Source of the DNA: Irineochytrium annulatum
Lineage: Eukaryota > Chytridiomycota > Chytridiomycetes > Chytridiales > Chytridiaceae
Reading direction: 5' to 3'
Length of the DNA stretch: 11,817 nt
Assembly (NCBI GenBank): GCA_027600665.1
Contig: JADGJL010000938.1
Location: 1-11,817, forward strand
Positions 1-9,038 of the stretch are shown piece by piece; the stretch's first letter is position 1; each line of letters begins with the position of its first letter. Under the pieces are notes generated by a model, which searched no databases, was not told the origin of the DNA, and worked only from the letters and a program-made list of their open reading frames with translations. The translations under genes and the position numbers were made by a program.

Positions 1-1624
1 CCCCACCCCCTCCTAGGCCCCACGCCTTCAGGAAGCGCTCCGTAACAACGGTCAAGCCTTCCTCCGGAACGAGGATCTCCACCGGCTGAAGATGGCTCAG
101 CCGCGTCTCTAGCTCAACCCTCATAAGCCCGTCCTGAAACTCATCGTACACGAGCTCCCCCGTCGAAAGCTGAACCGCAACGACCGCGATCGAGACCTTC
201 TCTTGTCCGCTGCCATCGTCGATCGGATTCTCCTTTAAGCAAACGACAAACTGTCCACGGCTTTCGAACACGAGGTCCTCATCGCCGAGGTCGTCGAGGA
301 ACGTCCCCCGTGTGTAAATATTCGTCAGTTTCCGCGTAAATGGCGCGGACTTATTATCGCCGGCGGCCTTGATCGCGGCCGTCTCCGTCTGCCTAACAAC
401 GCCGACCTTGTACCCGAGCTGCACCAGCTTCTTGACATGAACATTTAATCGCCCCGTCGGGATCGACGCCGAGTGGAAGTTTTTGTCTAAGTACGCCACA
501 ATGTTCAACTCGCGAGCCGCAGTCTGGCCGGCCGATTATCAAACTTGACAACCTGCAACAGCTCGCCACTTACCAGAGCATCTTCCTGGAAGAAACGGAA
601 CTTATACCCGACTTCGACAATGAGAAGGCACTCGGGATATTTCTGCTTGATTTCCAGATATTGAAGTTCCAAAGGCGTGTACTTTGTCCCCTTCTTCCGC
701 CTTACGGCAGCGTTCGCGGCAGCTTTCATGACATCGCGCGGGTTACTTCCCCTACGGGGCATGTAAACACATTTTTGTCAAACAATGCCTTGCCCTACCT
801 AGCGACATTGTTCTCGTCAATATGCCCATCCCCATCCTTATCTTTTTCCGAAGAAATCAAAAAGCGTTTGAGGAAGCGCTCTCGCGTCTTCAACCGTTCC
901 TCCGACAACGGCTCATTCTGCTCGGGATCGGCACCAGCCTGCCGTTCCGCATACCTGCAGACGCGTTAGCAACTTGGACATCTCCAGCAACTACTCACCT
1001 GAAGCGCGATGCAGCAGAGTCGACGTTTGCGTCGGTGTCCCTGCCTCCTGCTTCACCGCCGGCGTCATCCTCATCCGAATCATCCAGAATGACGCGTTGC
1101 CGCTTCCTCTGCACAATTGTGCCGTTCTCCTTCCCGCCGCCATCGCGATCCGAGTTCTCGACGTCCCCTTCCTCATCGCTGTCGCCCAACGACTTCGCCC
1201 TCCCGCGCGTAGTTCTCTTCCTCTGTGCAGACACAGGTCGCTCTTCTAGTATGTCCACGGCAGGCTTGTCAATCGGAGAAGCCGCCACCTCCTGTGCCGA
1301 CGGCAAACATCGTAAGGAAGACACGATCGGCTTCACCGGAGACGCGGTATGAGCAAAGCGCTCAAACGTAGCCTTGTGTGGGGACGCTGACTTCGCGTGG
1401 GTACTGGTGTTGGCGGGAGTCGGGTTCTTGGTGAAGAAGGAACTAATGGTGAGCTGGCCGCCTGATAGCTTCGCCGATCCGCCGCTAGCGGTTTTCCCTT
1501 TGCCATCCGCCGTCTTTGCCTTCTTCGCCTGGGTCGACGAGGTTCCCGACAATGATTTCCTTTTCGAGGCGTGCTGTCCTTCTTCCTTGCTGTCGTCAAG
1601 GTTCATGTCATGCACTCCCAACAT
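1..1624 (-). CDS. MSH3: MSH3, DNA mismatch repair protein (N-terminal part, cut by window edge)
   Basis: MSH3 is a MutS homologue that pairs with MSH2 (MutS-beta) in the nucleus and recognises insertion/deletion loops. Exons read on the minus strand are 1624-999, 954-799, 751-574 and 523 to beyond the window start; introns are 44, 47 and 50 nt. About 494 residues are present. A basic, disordered N-terminus carries a PCNA-binding PIP box, QLTISSFF, at residues 57-64. The mismatch-recognition domain starts near residue 284 (KYTPLELQYLEIKQKYP). It keeps the Tyr-Lys pair in VGYKFRFF (310-311) that marks MSH3; MSH6 has Phe-X-Glu there. The third splice (573-524) restores EDAL|TAARELNI, matching animal MSH3. 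The connector region follows (LGYKVGVVRQTETAA, TRKLTNIYTRGTF). The ATPase part lies outside the window. The first in-frame ATG after a stop is at 1624; an ATG at 1606 is an alternative. Identification is very secure. Confidence 0.96.
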
Positions 1625-1745
1625 TTCAGACAACGATGTTCGAAAGTAAATGTATCATATTTAGCGATAATTGAAGACTAAAGACGCATGCACGTCGTCA
1701 TACAACCACGAAAACGGAAATGGAAACTATTCGAATGTAATGAAA

Positions 1746-4700
1746 CTACTCGTCCTCAAAATCTTCGTCGTTCGGATCTCCGTCCTCACCGTCATCACCC
1801 TCCTCACCGTCCTCGTCCATCGCGTCCCCTCCAGACGTCCTTCCATTATTTCCTCCGTGGTACATGTTGGCCTGAAGCTTGACACCTATCATGCTGGTGG
1901 GAACAGCTTCGTTTGAGACTTTCTGGCACACGCGCCAATTCTCAATTGGCATTGTGTTGACATTGCCGTCGTCTTGCACGACCCTTGGAGACTTGCACGG
2001 CTTCGCAATAACTTCGGCTTCCGCCGCGATTGCCATGGCAGCCGCCTCCTGAACAACAGCCAACGGCACAATCGCCCGCTTCCTCTTCCCCGCCAACGCG
2101 GCGGTTTTCTCCTTCACATACTCGCTAGTCGTGATTGGATCCTCCTCCGGGACCGTTCGGATAGCGGCGGCGACCTTCGAGAAGGCTGACGTGAACCGAC
2201 GCGAGAGAATGGATTCGGTGGTGGCGGGGCTATTTGTCTCTTTCAACGAAGCACGGGAAAGCGATCCATCGTTTTCCTTCAGCGCCAGACGCAGGTTTTG
2301 ATTTGCAATGCCGAGAGGCGTCATGCCCGCCGCATCCTCCATCATCATCTCTTTCTCCACTGACTCGTCGCCGTCAATTTGCAGCTTTGTCGTGCCTCCA
2401 ATAGCGACATCAAGGACCTCCGGTCGATGCGTGCGTACAGCCCACCGAAGAGCACTAAGACCCAGGACATCAACGTGGGAAACGTCCGACACAGCTTCAA
2501 CGAGGGCCTGCATTGCAAATGACTTTGGATCAGTATAAAGTCATTATCCAAGGGCAACATCAACCTTGACGCATTTGATTGTTCCTTGGATGGTTGCTAG
2601 CATCAATGGCGTGTGCTTGAAAAACCGAGACGGAAGAACAGCAACTTCGTGCAGCAGAACGTCGTCGCATGAACCAAGCATCTTCTCTAAAGCTTTCAGC
2701 TTTCCGTGGAACGCGGCGAAGTGGATAGCCGTCCAGCCCTAAATTAATTGATGAGAACATGTATGAGAAAAGTTTTACCCACCCGCTTCCTGTCCACAAT
2801 GCGCAAAGCCTCGTGCGGACCGCCAAACGCCGGCGCCATCAGCTCTAAGACGCAGGTATCGAAGTCACCGGCGGCCGCCAAGTGGATCGGTGCCTCCCCT
2901 TCCTCGTTTAACTTCGCTGCAAATGCCTTAGCCCTCTCCGGCCCCAGCGCATCCACGAGCGCCCTTATTGAGTTGCCCTTCTTATTAGAGATCGCGTAGT
3001 GTAACGGCGTAGAAGCTGGGTCACGGCTTCCCGGAACCGTTTCCAGACCTAAAATGCGTAACGCGAGAAGACCGACCGGGAAATCGGGCTTCAAAACATC
3101 AGATATTGGGTCCTCGCCCTTGGACTCCTTCTGACGGCGACGAGCGTAGTTGCGCAAAATCGTTTCCAAGTAGTGTTTGGCCAAGACATGCTTAATTACC
3201 TTCACACTCCCGAGAACCGCTGCTACATGAAGCTACGGAACGAGATCAGATTAAGCTTAACTTAAAGCAAACGCACAAGAGCTGTTCGCTCAAGAATCGA
3301 GTTGCAGCCATCGACGCTTTCATGTTCGCCTCCTTGGGTCTTTTTCTTCGCTTCTTTTTTGGCAACAATCGACGGAGGCATCAGGCCCTCATACCGCTTC
3401 GTCTTCTTCGGCTTCGCCTCCTCCGCCTTGGCCCCGTCCTCGGACGCCATCGCAGCCGAGTTAATGTCCGGCACAAAAGACATTATATCAAGCAACCCAA
3501 AAGCCTCCTTCAGCCAGAAATCCACCATCGACGTGTTGTCCGTCGAGATGGCAACAGCAAGTACGTCCCGCGCCAGAATGGTGGGGCTTAGTGGGTTGTG
3601 GCGATATGAATATCCCTCGTGCGACTTCAGGCAAGCGAGCGCGACCACGGACGGAAGCCCGTCAGCCTCTTTCATCATTTTGCGATGGTGAGCAACCTCG
3701 GCGTCCGTCAACTTCGCACCCGCCTCGTGCGCTGCGACCTTGAACGTAGCCTCCCTCGCCTGCGCCCTGAGCGCCATTTTCAGAAGCAGACGGCACCCAT
3801 CTGCATCCCCCTTTAGAATAAGGATGTCGAGCGCCGACAGCGAGCCGTAATCAGTTTCCTCACTGAAGTGAAGGAGGTCCCGCCACGGCGCGGCCGAACC
3901 TCCTGTCACTCGGAGGTAGTCGTCCAGCGGCATCTCCGACTTCGGCCCGTCCTTTCCTTTGTCGACAGCGATCGCCACCTCCTCTCCTCCTTTGTCCTCA
4001 TCCATCACGTCGTTAAAACGATCATAGTTGTTGATGTTTGCCCGAGCGCCTTTTGATGATAACTTTACGACGGGAATTTGACGTTGCTCCACAGCGAGTG
4101 CGAAAATTTCTTCCGCCAGGTCGTGGTGCCCGCGCAAGAAAGCCAACATAAGTGGCGTTACATAATTGGAGCCAACGGTCACAAGCAGCTGCTTTTCGTT
4201 TGATGCGTCTGACGTTAATTTTCGAAACGTCGCCGAATCTCCGTCCCATACAGCGTCGTACAGGCTGTCATATAGAGCTGCTGACTTCATATCGATAACG
4301 CCATCAGTTTCCCCGCCACACAAGCCCTTTGACTTAGACAGCAATCCGTACGTGTATAGAACAGGGTTGTTGATATCATCAAACAGTTTTCCTTCTTCCT
4401 CTTCTCGAGGAGGCCTGTTCCATCGTGACGGAGGAGTTTCTTTGGGAAACGCCTGCGCAAACGTTTTGCCTTTCGCCTTCACGATGAGGTCCTCGCATTT
4501 CCTGAGTCGTCGGAGTTGCCTCTCTTCTAATAAAAGGCGGGACTCAAGATCCGATAAAGATGACTGAATGGCGTCCGTTGACACCTCATCGCCGTCATCT
4601 TTTAAAAGTGCTCTAGCTTCCCGTCGCATGGCGTCATTCGAGTTATCTGCCGCCACCTCTTGCTCACCGCCAGCGAGCATCTTCAGCGCAAACGCTCGCC

Positions 4701-7700
4701 ATGACCCTCCTTTCGCCTGTGTCAAGGCTTCCAATGCGTCGTTCTCATAATGACGCCTGATGTTGCCCTTCATCCCGACTTTAAGTTGCAGATCCTTCGT
4801 CCTCTTATCGCGAGCGATTTTCCCCTTTAAAATCGTGATCTTCTTTTCTGAATAAGCTATCATCTCCTTAATTGCATCCAGAGGCGTATGGCCCGCATAG
4901 CTCTTCAATTTGAAGTTAACGTCCACCTTTTTCTTGAAAATAATTGATAGAGCCTCATGGTGCGCTCCCAGAAGCGCTTGCTCTACCGGCCTTTCAAAAA
5001 ACGTTAACAACCCTTCAGGAGTGGAGTACTGATGCCATCGCCAATGATCCGTCGAGCTAACTTGAGCGCGTTTTAGAGACCTCTCGGCCGTAGCGGCGAC
5101 GTAATCGACTTCGGCACCAGCAGCAATCAAAGCGGTAACATATTTCTTCATCCCCGCGTAACATGCAAGCGCTAAAGGAGACTTTCCCTCACAGTTCAAC
5201 TCAGAGATTGCCGACTTCCAATCGGCAATGGATGGCCGCTTTTTCAAAAGATACTCGAAGACTTCGTACCGTCGATCTTTAACGATGGAATGAAATAAGT
5301 TATCGCAGTTAACATCAACCTAATGTATCATGTTGAGTTGGGCGAGCGGGCGCAAACACCATATACAGACCAAGGAACTCAGCTCGAAACTGGACCCCAA
5401 TAGAATATCCAACGCCTTTATGCCCTTCCCTGCATCAACGCAGAGTGCCGCCAGCCGAAGGGATGTGTGTGTTCTTCCTGTCGGGCCTCCAACCAAAAAT
5501 TTTAACGGCGCTCCTGCCTCCAGTAAAACTTTAAGCGCCGCGATATTCCCATGGAAGCAGGCGTAGTGCAGCGGCGTCATCTAGTGGGTAATTATATCCA
5601 GCATAGTCAGCACCAGTGAGAAACGAAGATGCATACCTTCATATCCCAGTCGGCAAACTCGAAATCAATGAAATCCTTCTCCTGTTCTTCCTCCTCGACC
5701 TCCACCGCCTTCTTCGACTTCGCCCTTTTGGGCTTCTTTGCCGCCCCTGGCTCGTCGTCCACGAAGTCGTATTCCTCCTCGTCGTCCCTGTCTCCCCTTT
5801 CCTCCGCATCTCCATCCTCCTTCGCCATCGCCGCCTTAGCTTTCTTCGCCGCCTCCTCTTCCTGCGCCCTCTTTTCGGCCGCCTCCGCCTGCTTCCTCTT
5901 CTCCATATTTACGCGGATGAGGAGTTTGAGCAAAGTGACGTAGTTGTATTCGGCGCAAAGGTGCATCGCATTTCGACCGTCCGGGAGCGTGAGGCTGATC
6001 TTGGCGCCTGCGTTGAGCAGCGCCTCAGCGACTCGGACCGAGTTGCAGAAGCAGGCGAGGAGCAGCGGCGTCCGCCCGACCCAGTCGCGGTCGTCTACGT
6101 CGATACTATTTGACGGGTTAAGGAGAATCTCCAGCACCCCCTCAGCGTCATCGTTCACGATCCGCGTCAAGAGGGGGTGCATGGCTTCGGCAACGTATGC
6201 CCCCTTTGACCAATCGGTATCGTTGATGGGGTTGAAACTACCGATCTCCTGCCTGCAACCTAAGTGAGCATGAATAGGCTAGACTTTAGAGCTCACCGTC
6301 CAGGATCATCGACAATAAATTTAAGCGGACCGCTCACAAACGAAGTGTGCTCATCTGGCGAGAGGTCCTCGGGAGGGATGGGCGCGCAAGTCCCGCAGCA
6401 GTCCTGAAGTACGTCGCTCATGGAACCGTAGAAGACCGGATGTTGATGATGGCGGGTCGATCGAAAGCGGCCCATCATCGCCGGGTCTACAAGTGCTATT
6501 AGCGAAGAAACTAGAGGGAAGAGAGAAATGTACGGTTGAGGCAGTAATCCTTCTGGTGCGCAAGCCTTGCGACTCGCTTCACAGTCCAATTAGGGCCCTG
6601 GAGTGTTAAGGTGCTTTAGCTTACTTAAAACAGCGGCGACGTACGTATGGTATGAAAACGGTGTTATAATCACTGGCATCGACGGCAAGCGACTTAAGGT
6701 CACCGGCCCTTTGCCACTGAAGCGCCTGGTAATTCCCCGCGTTCTCGTGCGGCGGCCTTAATTTTCGCACCCTCTGGCGCTCTTTGAACCCGATTCTCGC
6801 CTCGCTGCCTTTCAGTGCCTCGAAAAGAAGCAGCCTGGAAAGACCCTGGCATTTATCGAAACTTTTCTCGTAAAGCTGTGGGTCCACCTTGGACCGGTCG
6901 AGGCCGTGAATGCGGATTTCAAAGCCCCTGTCGGCGTACTTTGCCAAACGGGTCTCGTAGGAAGGCGACCGGCGAGTCAAGTCGATTGTGTTCGTCTGCG
7001 TCATGATCGCCGCGCAGGCGCGGCGTGTCGTCCAAACGTCCTTGCCGTCGAAACCAACCCCACAGCAGTCAACATCGAAGCCTACGACACCAACGCTTGC
7101 TTGAGCAACAGCCCTCCAATAGTATAAGTAAAAGAAGGATGGCCTAACCAGTTAAAACCTCGGCGGGGCTCGTGTACAGACGAAGCACGATCTGGACGTG
7201 CCTGAACGGGTATTGACTGCATCAAATTGTCTCGTTAAATTTACACACGCACATTTGGTCTGCAACCTGACTATCGTGACGGCATGTGGAGTCCTGAACG
7301 CCATCATATCAAATGGCACAGAACCCATGATAGTGTCATATAGCGACTCCATCTTAGCCTTGGCAGCTTCTTCGTCGAGACCGTATATAAATCTGAAATA
7401 AAAAGATGAAGGAGTGAGAGTTAGCAGGGCATGCTCAAATCATATATGTAGAAAACTTGCAAATCAATATCGGAGCCCGGAAATGTCTCCCTCAGATACT
7501 CCTAATCCCAATAATCGTTAGTAACAATAATGCTAACGACAACAAGCACCCACCCTTCTTTCAAAAAGGGTCCCCTTCTTGTCCGCCGGCACCGGCGCGA
7601 GGCATCCCGTGACGCTCCCGCCGGCCGCAAAGACGTTCGACCAGTCCATATCCTGTAGCATATTCTCCGTAAAGATCCTCCAGTTGACCAAAAACTCGTC

Positions 7701-9038
7701 CCTGTCGACTATGCACGGCTCGCCGACGGCGATCCTCTTCTTTTCGGGCACGGGCATGACCACGGGGATAGCCGCCTCCTCCTTCAGGATCGGCAAGGCT
7801 CGCCACACGCCACCCGAGGCCGCCCCATGCACCTTCACGAGCGAGCAATACGGATCCTGGATCTCGGGATCATCGCGGAACTTGGCGTAAAGTTTCCGGT
7901 TGTAGTTCTCGTGATCGATCGCGTCCCTATTTGCCGAAACTGCATTCAGCAACAGGTCGGACTCAAATTAAGGAAGTGAAACGTACTGTCGGAGCTTCGT
8001 CCTGGCGGCATAGTTGGTTGCCTCGGTGATCTTCTTATACCACTGATCCGCCGCGAGGTAGCTCGGCTTCTTCAACTTCTTCTCCCTTGACGAGCCATCG
8101 TCCAGCGCTACGGCGACCACCTCTCTCACCCGCTTCTTCCTTGCCAGAATCTCCGCTGCGGACGACAGGGCTTTGGCTGACAAAGGAGGGAAGTCCTATT
8201 GGCTATCAGTCGCTGGCACACTACAGGCGCTTCGTACCTCGGTAGGATCGTCGACATCCATCATATCGCTCTTCATTTTAAACGACGAATGCCCCGCGGA
8301 AGGGCTTTTCGCAACGGATCCTTTGGCCGGCGATCCTTTCGCGGAATCCAGAGGCTTCGAAGTCGTCCCCGCCGTCTTCCTCGGCGCAGTCGCGGGTGCT
8401 GTCTTCTTCATCCAAGGGTGAGCAAACTCCTTGAAATGTTGCGGGTTCTTTCGATAGCACTTCGCGCCGTACTGGCAGACTGGGCGGGCGTCATCCTCGA
8501 CATCGCTTTCTTCATCGGCCGCAGGCTTCCTCTCCTCCTCCTCCTCGACCTCCGCCATATCTTCTGCGCCGTCGTTGTCGTCGTCCCCGTCAAAGCTGAC
8601 TTTGATGGTGAACTTGTTCTCATTCTCCAGCTGTATCGCGGTAAGACCAACGGCATCACTATCAATCTACCTTACCAGCCAAAACACATCGCCTTCGGCC
8701 ATCTGGATGCCCTGGTTCTTCGTCATCGCCGTCGGCGATCCTCCCTGGTCGGTTTCAGCCTCCCGCCCTCTAAGATCATTTTACCATGCGCCTCCAGAAG
8801 GATGGGTTGCTTCCCAGCATGGTGGCGGTAATCTTGCCGGTCGCGACATCACCTTGGAACTATAAGATGATCATCAACAAAGCGGCAAAGGGTCCATGAG
8901 CGCGACCTTGATCTGCTCACGAGAGGTTCGCTTGCTCATATTAATACCGGCCGTATTCCTCCCAAGGACGATCGACCCATCGGCGGCGGTGTCGACCACA
9001 TGGCCAGACTCGTGGATGAGCTGAAAGGTGTACGGCAT
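1746..9038 (-). CDS. FHA-PBZ-nucleotidyltransferase-ankyrin repeat protein (18 exons, 2148 aa)
   Basis: Proposed exons, minus strand: 9038-8907, 8859-8785, 8744-8676, 8630-8238, 8195-7987, 7926-7554, 7501-7461, 7392-7267, 7216-7149, 7081-6645, 6597-6534, 6486-6297, 6252-5637, 5580-5371, 5319-3277, 3232-2783, 2738-2565, 2522-1746. The 17 introns are 40-68 nt; phases agree at every junction and the total is 6447 nt. Domains: FHA (1-105), acidic linker, PBZ (141-164), charged helical linker (224-293), nucleotidyltransferase-like domain (about 365-560), conserved linker with HPVFYGSMSDVLQDCCG and VSGPLKFIVDDPGRQEIGSF (about 680-735), ankyrin repeats (752-1971) interrupted by a K/E-rich insert (841-925), a KRKR nuclear signal (2036-2039) and a D/E-rich C-terminus. 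It probably acts in the nucleus at DNA breaks, inferred from FHA plus PBZ. The core resembles strings I remember from unnamed large fungal ankyrin proteins. The least certain splice is 7986-7927; the start ATG is the first one directly before FHA strand 1. Confidence 0.88.
2280..6182 (-). other. Ankyrin repeat array, about 15 repeats, exons 13-18
   Basis: Clear repeats include GRTPLLLACFCNSVRVAEAL (from residue 786), DGRNAMHLCAEYNYVTLLKL (817), MTPLHYACFHGNIAALKVLL (932), GKSPLALACYAGMKKYVTAL (1046), VTPLMLAFLRGHHDLAEEIF, LHVAAVLGSVKVIKHVLAKH (1683), STPLHYAISNKKGNSIRALV, GEAPIHLAAAGDFDTCVLEL, GWTAIHFAAFHGKLKALEKM (1833) and GMTPLGIANQN (1956). Several repeats in the 2043-nt exon 15 are degenerate and separated by long charged insertions. 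Ankyrin stacks bind protein partners, so this half is likely a scaffold. Introns at 5636-5581, 5370-5320, 3276-3233, 2782-2739 and 2564-2523 all fall in phase 0. Confidence 0.92.
6888..7712 (-). other. Nucleotidyltransferase-fold domain with GGS and SDID motifs (exons 6-10)
   Basis: The minimal Pol-beta-type nucleotidyltransferase signature is hG[GS] followed by [DE]h[DE]h, with a third acid on a later strand. All three are visible. NVFAAGGSVTGCL (GGS at 395-397) starts the helix; SDIDLFIYGLDEEAAKAKM (Asp428, Asp430) supplies the metal ligands; EVLTGFDVDCCGVGFDG (Asp498/Asp500) is the likely third acid. Between them lie MAFRTPHAVTIVSQ and FRHVQIVLRLY, expected beta-strands. After the core comes NTIDLTRRSPSYETRLAKYA, a helical segment. 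The gap of about 30 residues between GGS and SDID is longer than in minimal enzymes. No substrate can be read from the sequence: DNA, RNA, protein or ADP-ribose are all open. Confidence 0.75.
7393..7460 (-). other. GC-AG intron splitting the SDIDL codon
   Basis: This 68-nt intron has a GCAAGT donor and a TTTCAG acceptor, with a TGCTAAC branch site 31 nt before the acceptor. Removing it joins TT to A and gives Leu431, so the protein reads SDID-L-FIYGLDEE in one frame. The nearby GT (two bases downstream of CAA) gives the wrong phase for any visible acceptor. GCAAGT is the usual donor form for the rare GC-AG class, so the call is well supported. Confidence 0.85.
8415..8486 (-). other. PBZ (PAR-binding zinc finger) in exon 4 of the large gene
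   Basis: Residues 141-164 contain C-x5-C-x6-H-x5-H (Cys144, Cys150, His157, His163) within RPVCQYGAKCYRKNP followed by QHFKEFAHP. This matches the published PBZ consensus, including the basic residue before the first Cys, the Tyr-Gly after it, and Tyr-Arg and Phe-x-His around the pocket. In APLF and CHFR this finger binds poly(ADP-ribose) made by PARP1/2. It is flanked on the N-terminal side by a run of acidic residues and on the C-terminal side by a Lys/Pro/Ser-rich tail, so it is probably displayed on a flexible linker. Confidence 0.93.
8676..9038 (-). other. FHA domain (PNKP/APTX/APLF class), exons 1-3 of the large gene
   Basis: The FHA fold binds phosphothreonine peptides. Visible landmarks are LGRN at residues 25-28 (the Arg that contacts phosphate), GIN at 31-33, SREQIK at 39-44 and LGSNPS at 59-64. 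The spacing GR...GI...SRxQ...GxNPS is that of the FHA domains of PNKP, aprataxin and APLF, which bind CK2-phosphorylated XRCC1 or XRCC4 in animals. The domain closes with EGDVFWL (86-92) and KFTIKVSF at the start of exon 4 (below 8630). It is assembled only when two microintrons are removed, 8906-8860 (47 nt) and 8784-8745 (40 nt). The first has a weak GTCGCG donor. The phospho-peptide partner here is not known. Confidence 0.85.

Noticed and set aside
509..552. Alternative 44-nt MSH3 intron keeping SGELLQ and joining to LNIVAYLD
   Set aside because: The GTAAGT donor at 573 with acceptor ending at 524 gives EDAL-TAARELNI, which agrees with animal MSH3 (AARELNI), so it is the better model.
822..1352. 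Long plus-strand reading frame opposite MSH3
   Set aside because: It is a Ser/Pro-rich shadow of the MSH3 N-terminal coding frame on the other strand.
1746..6589. Several separate ankyrin genes
   Set aside because: The gaps between open frames are 42-56-nt introns with GT-AG borders and matching phases, and no convincing start codons sit at the open-frame edges.
6621..7004. FEIRIHGLD taken as the nucleotidyltransferase acidic motif with a lost Asp
   Set aside because: The true SDID motif lies upstream in the tiny exon 7461-7501; FEIRIHGLD is downstream of the core.
8745..8815. Two apparent single-base deletions (frameshifts) in the FHA domain, which would give LGKQPILLEAHGK
   Set aside because: A 40-nt GTAAAA...CAG intron (8784-8745) restores one frame with no sequence errors and gives LGSNPSFWRRM-GGSPTAM, matching the FHA pattern GxNPS.
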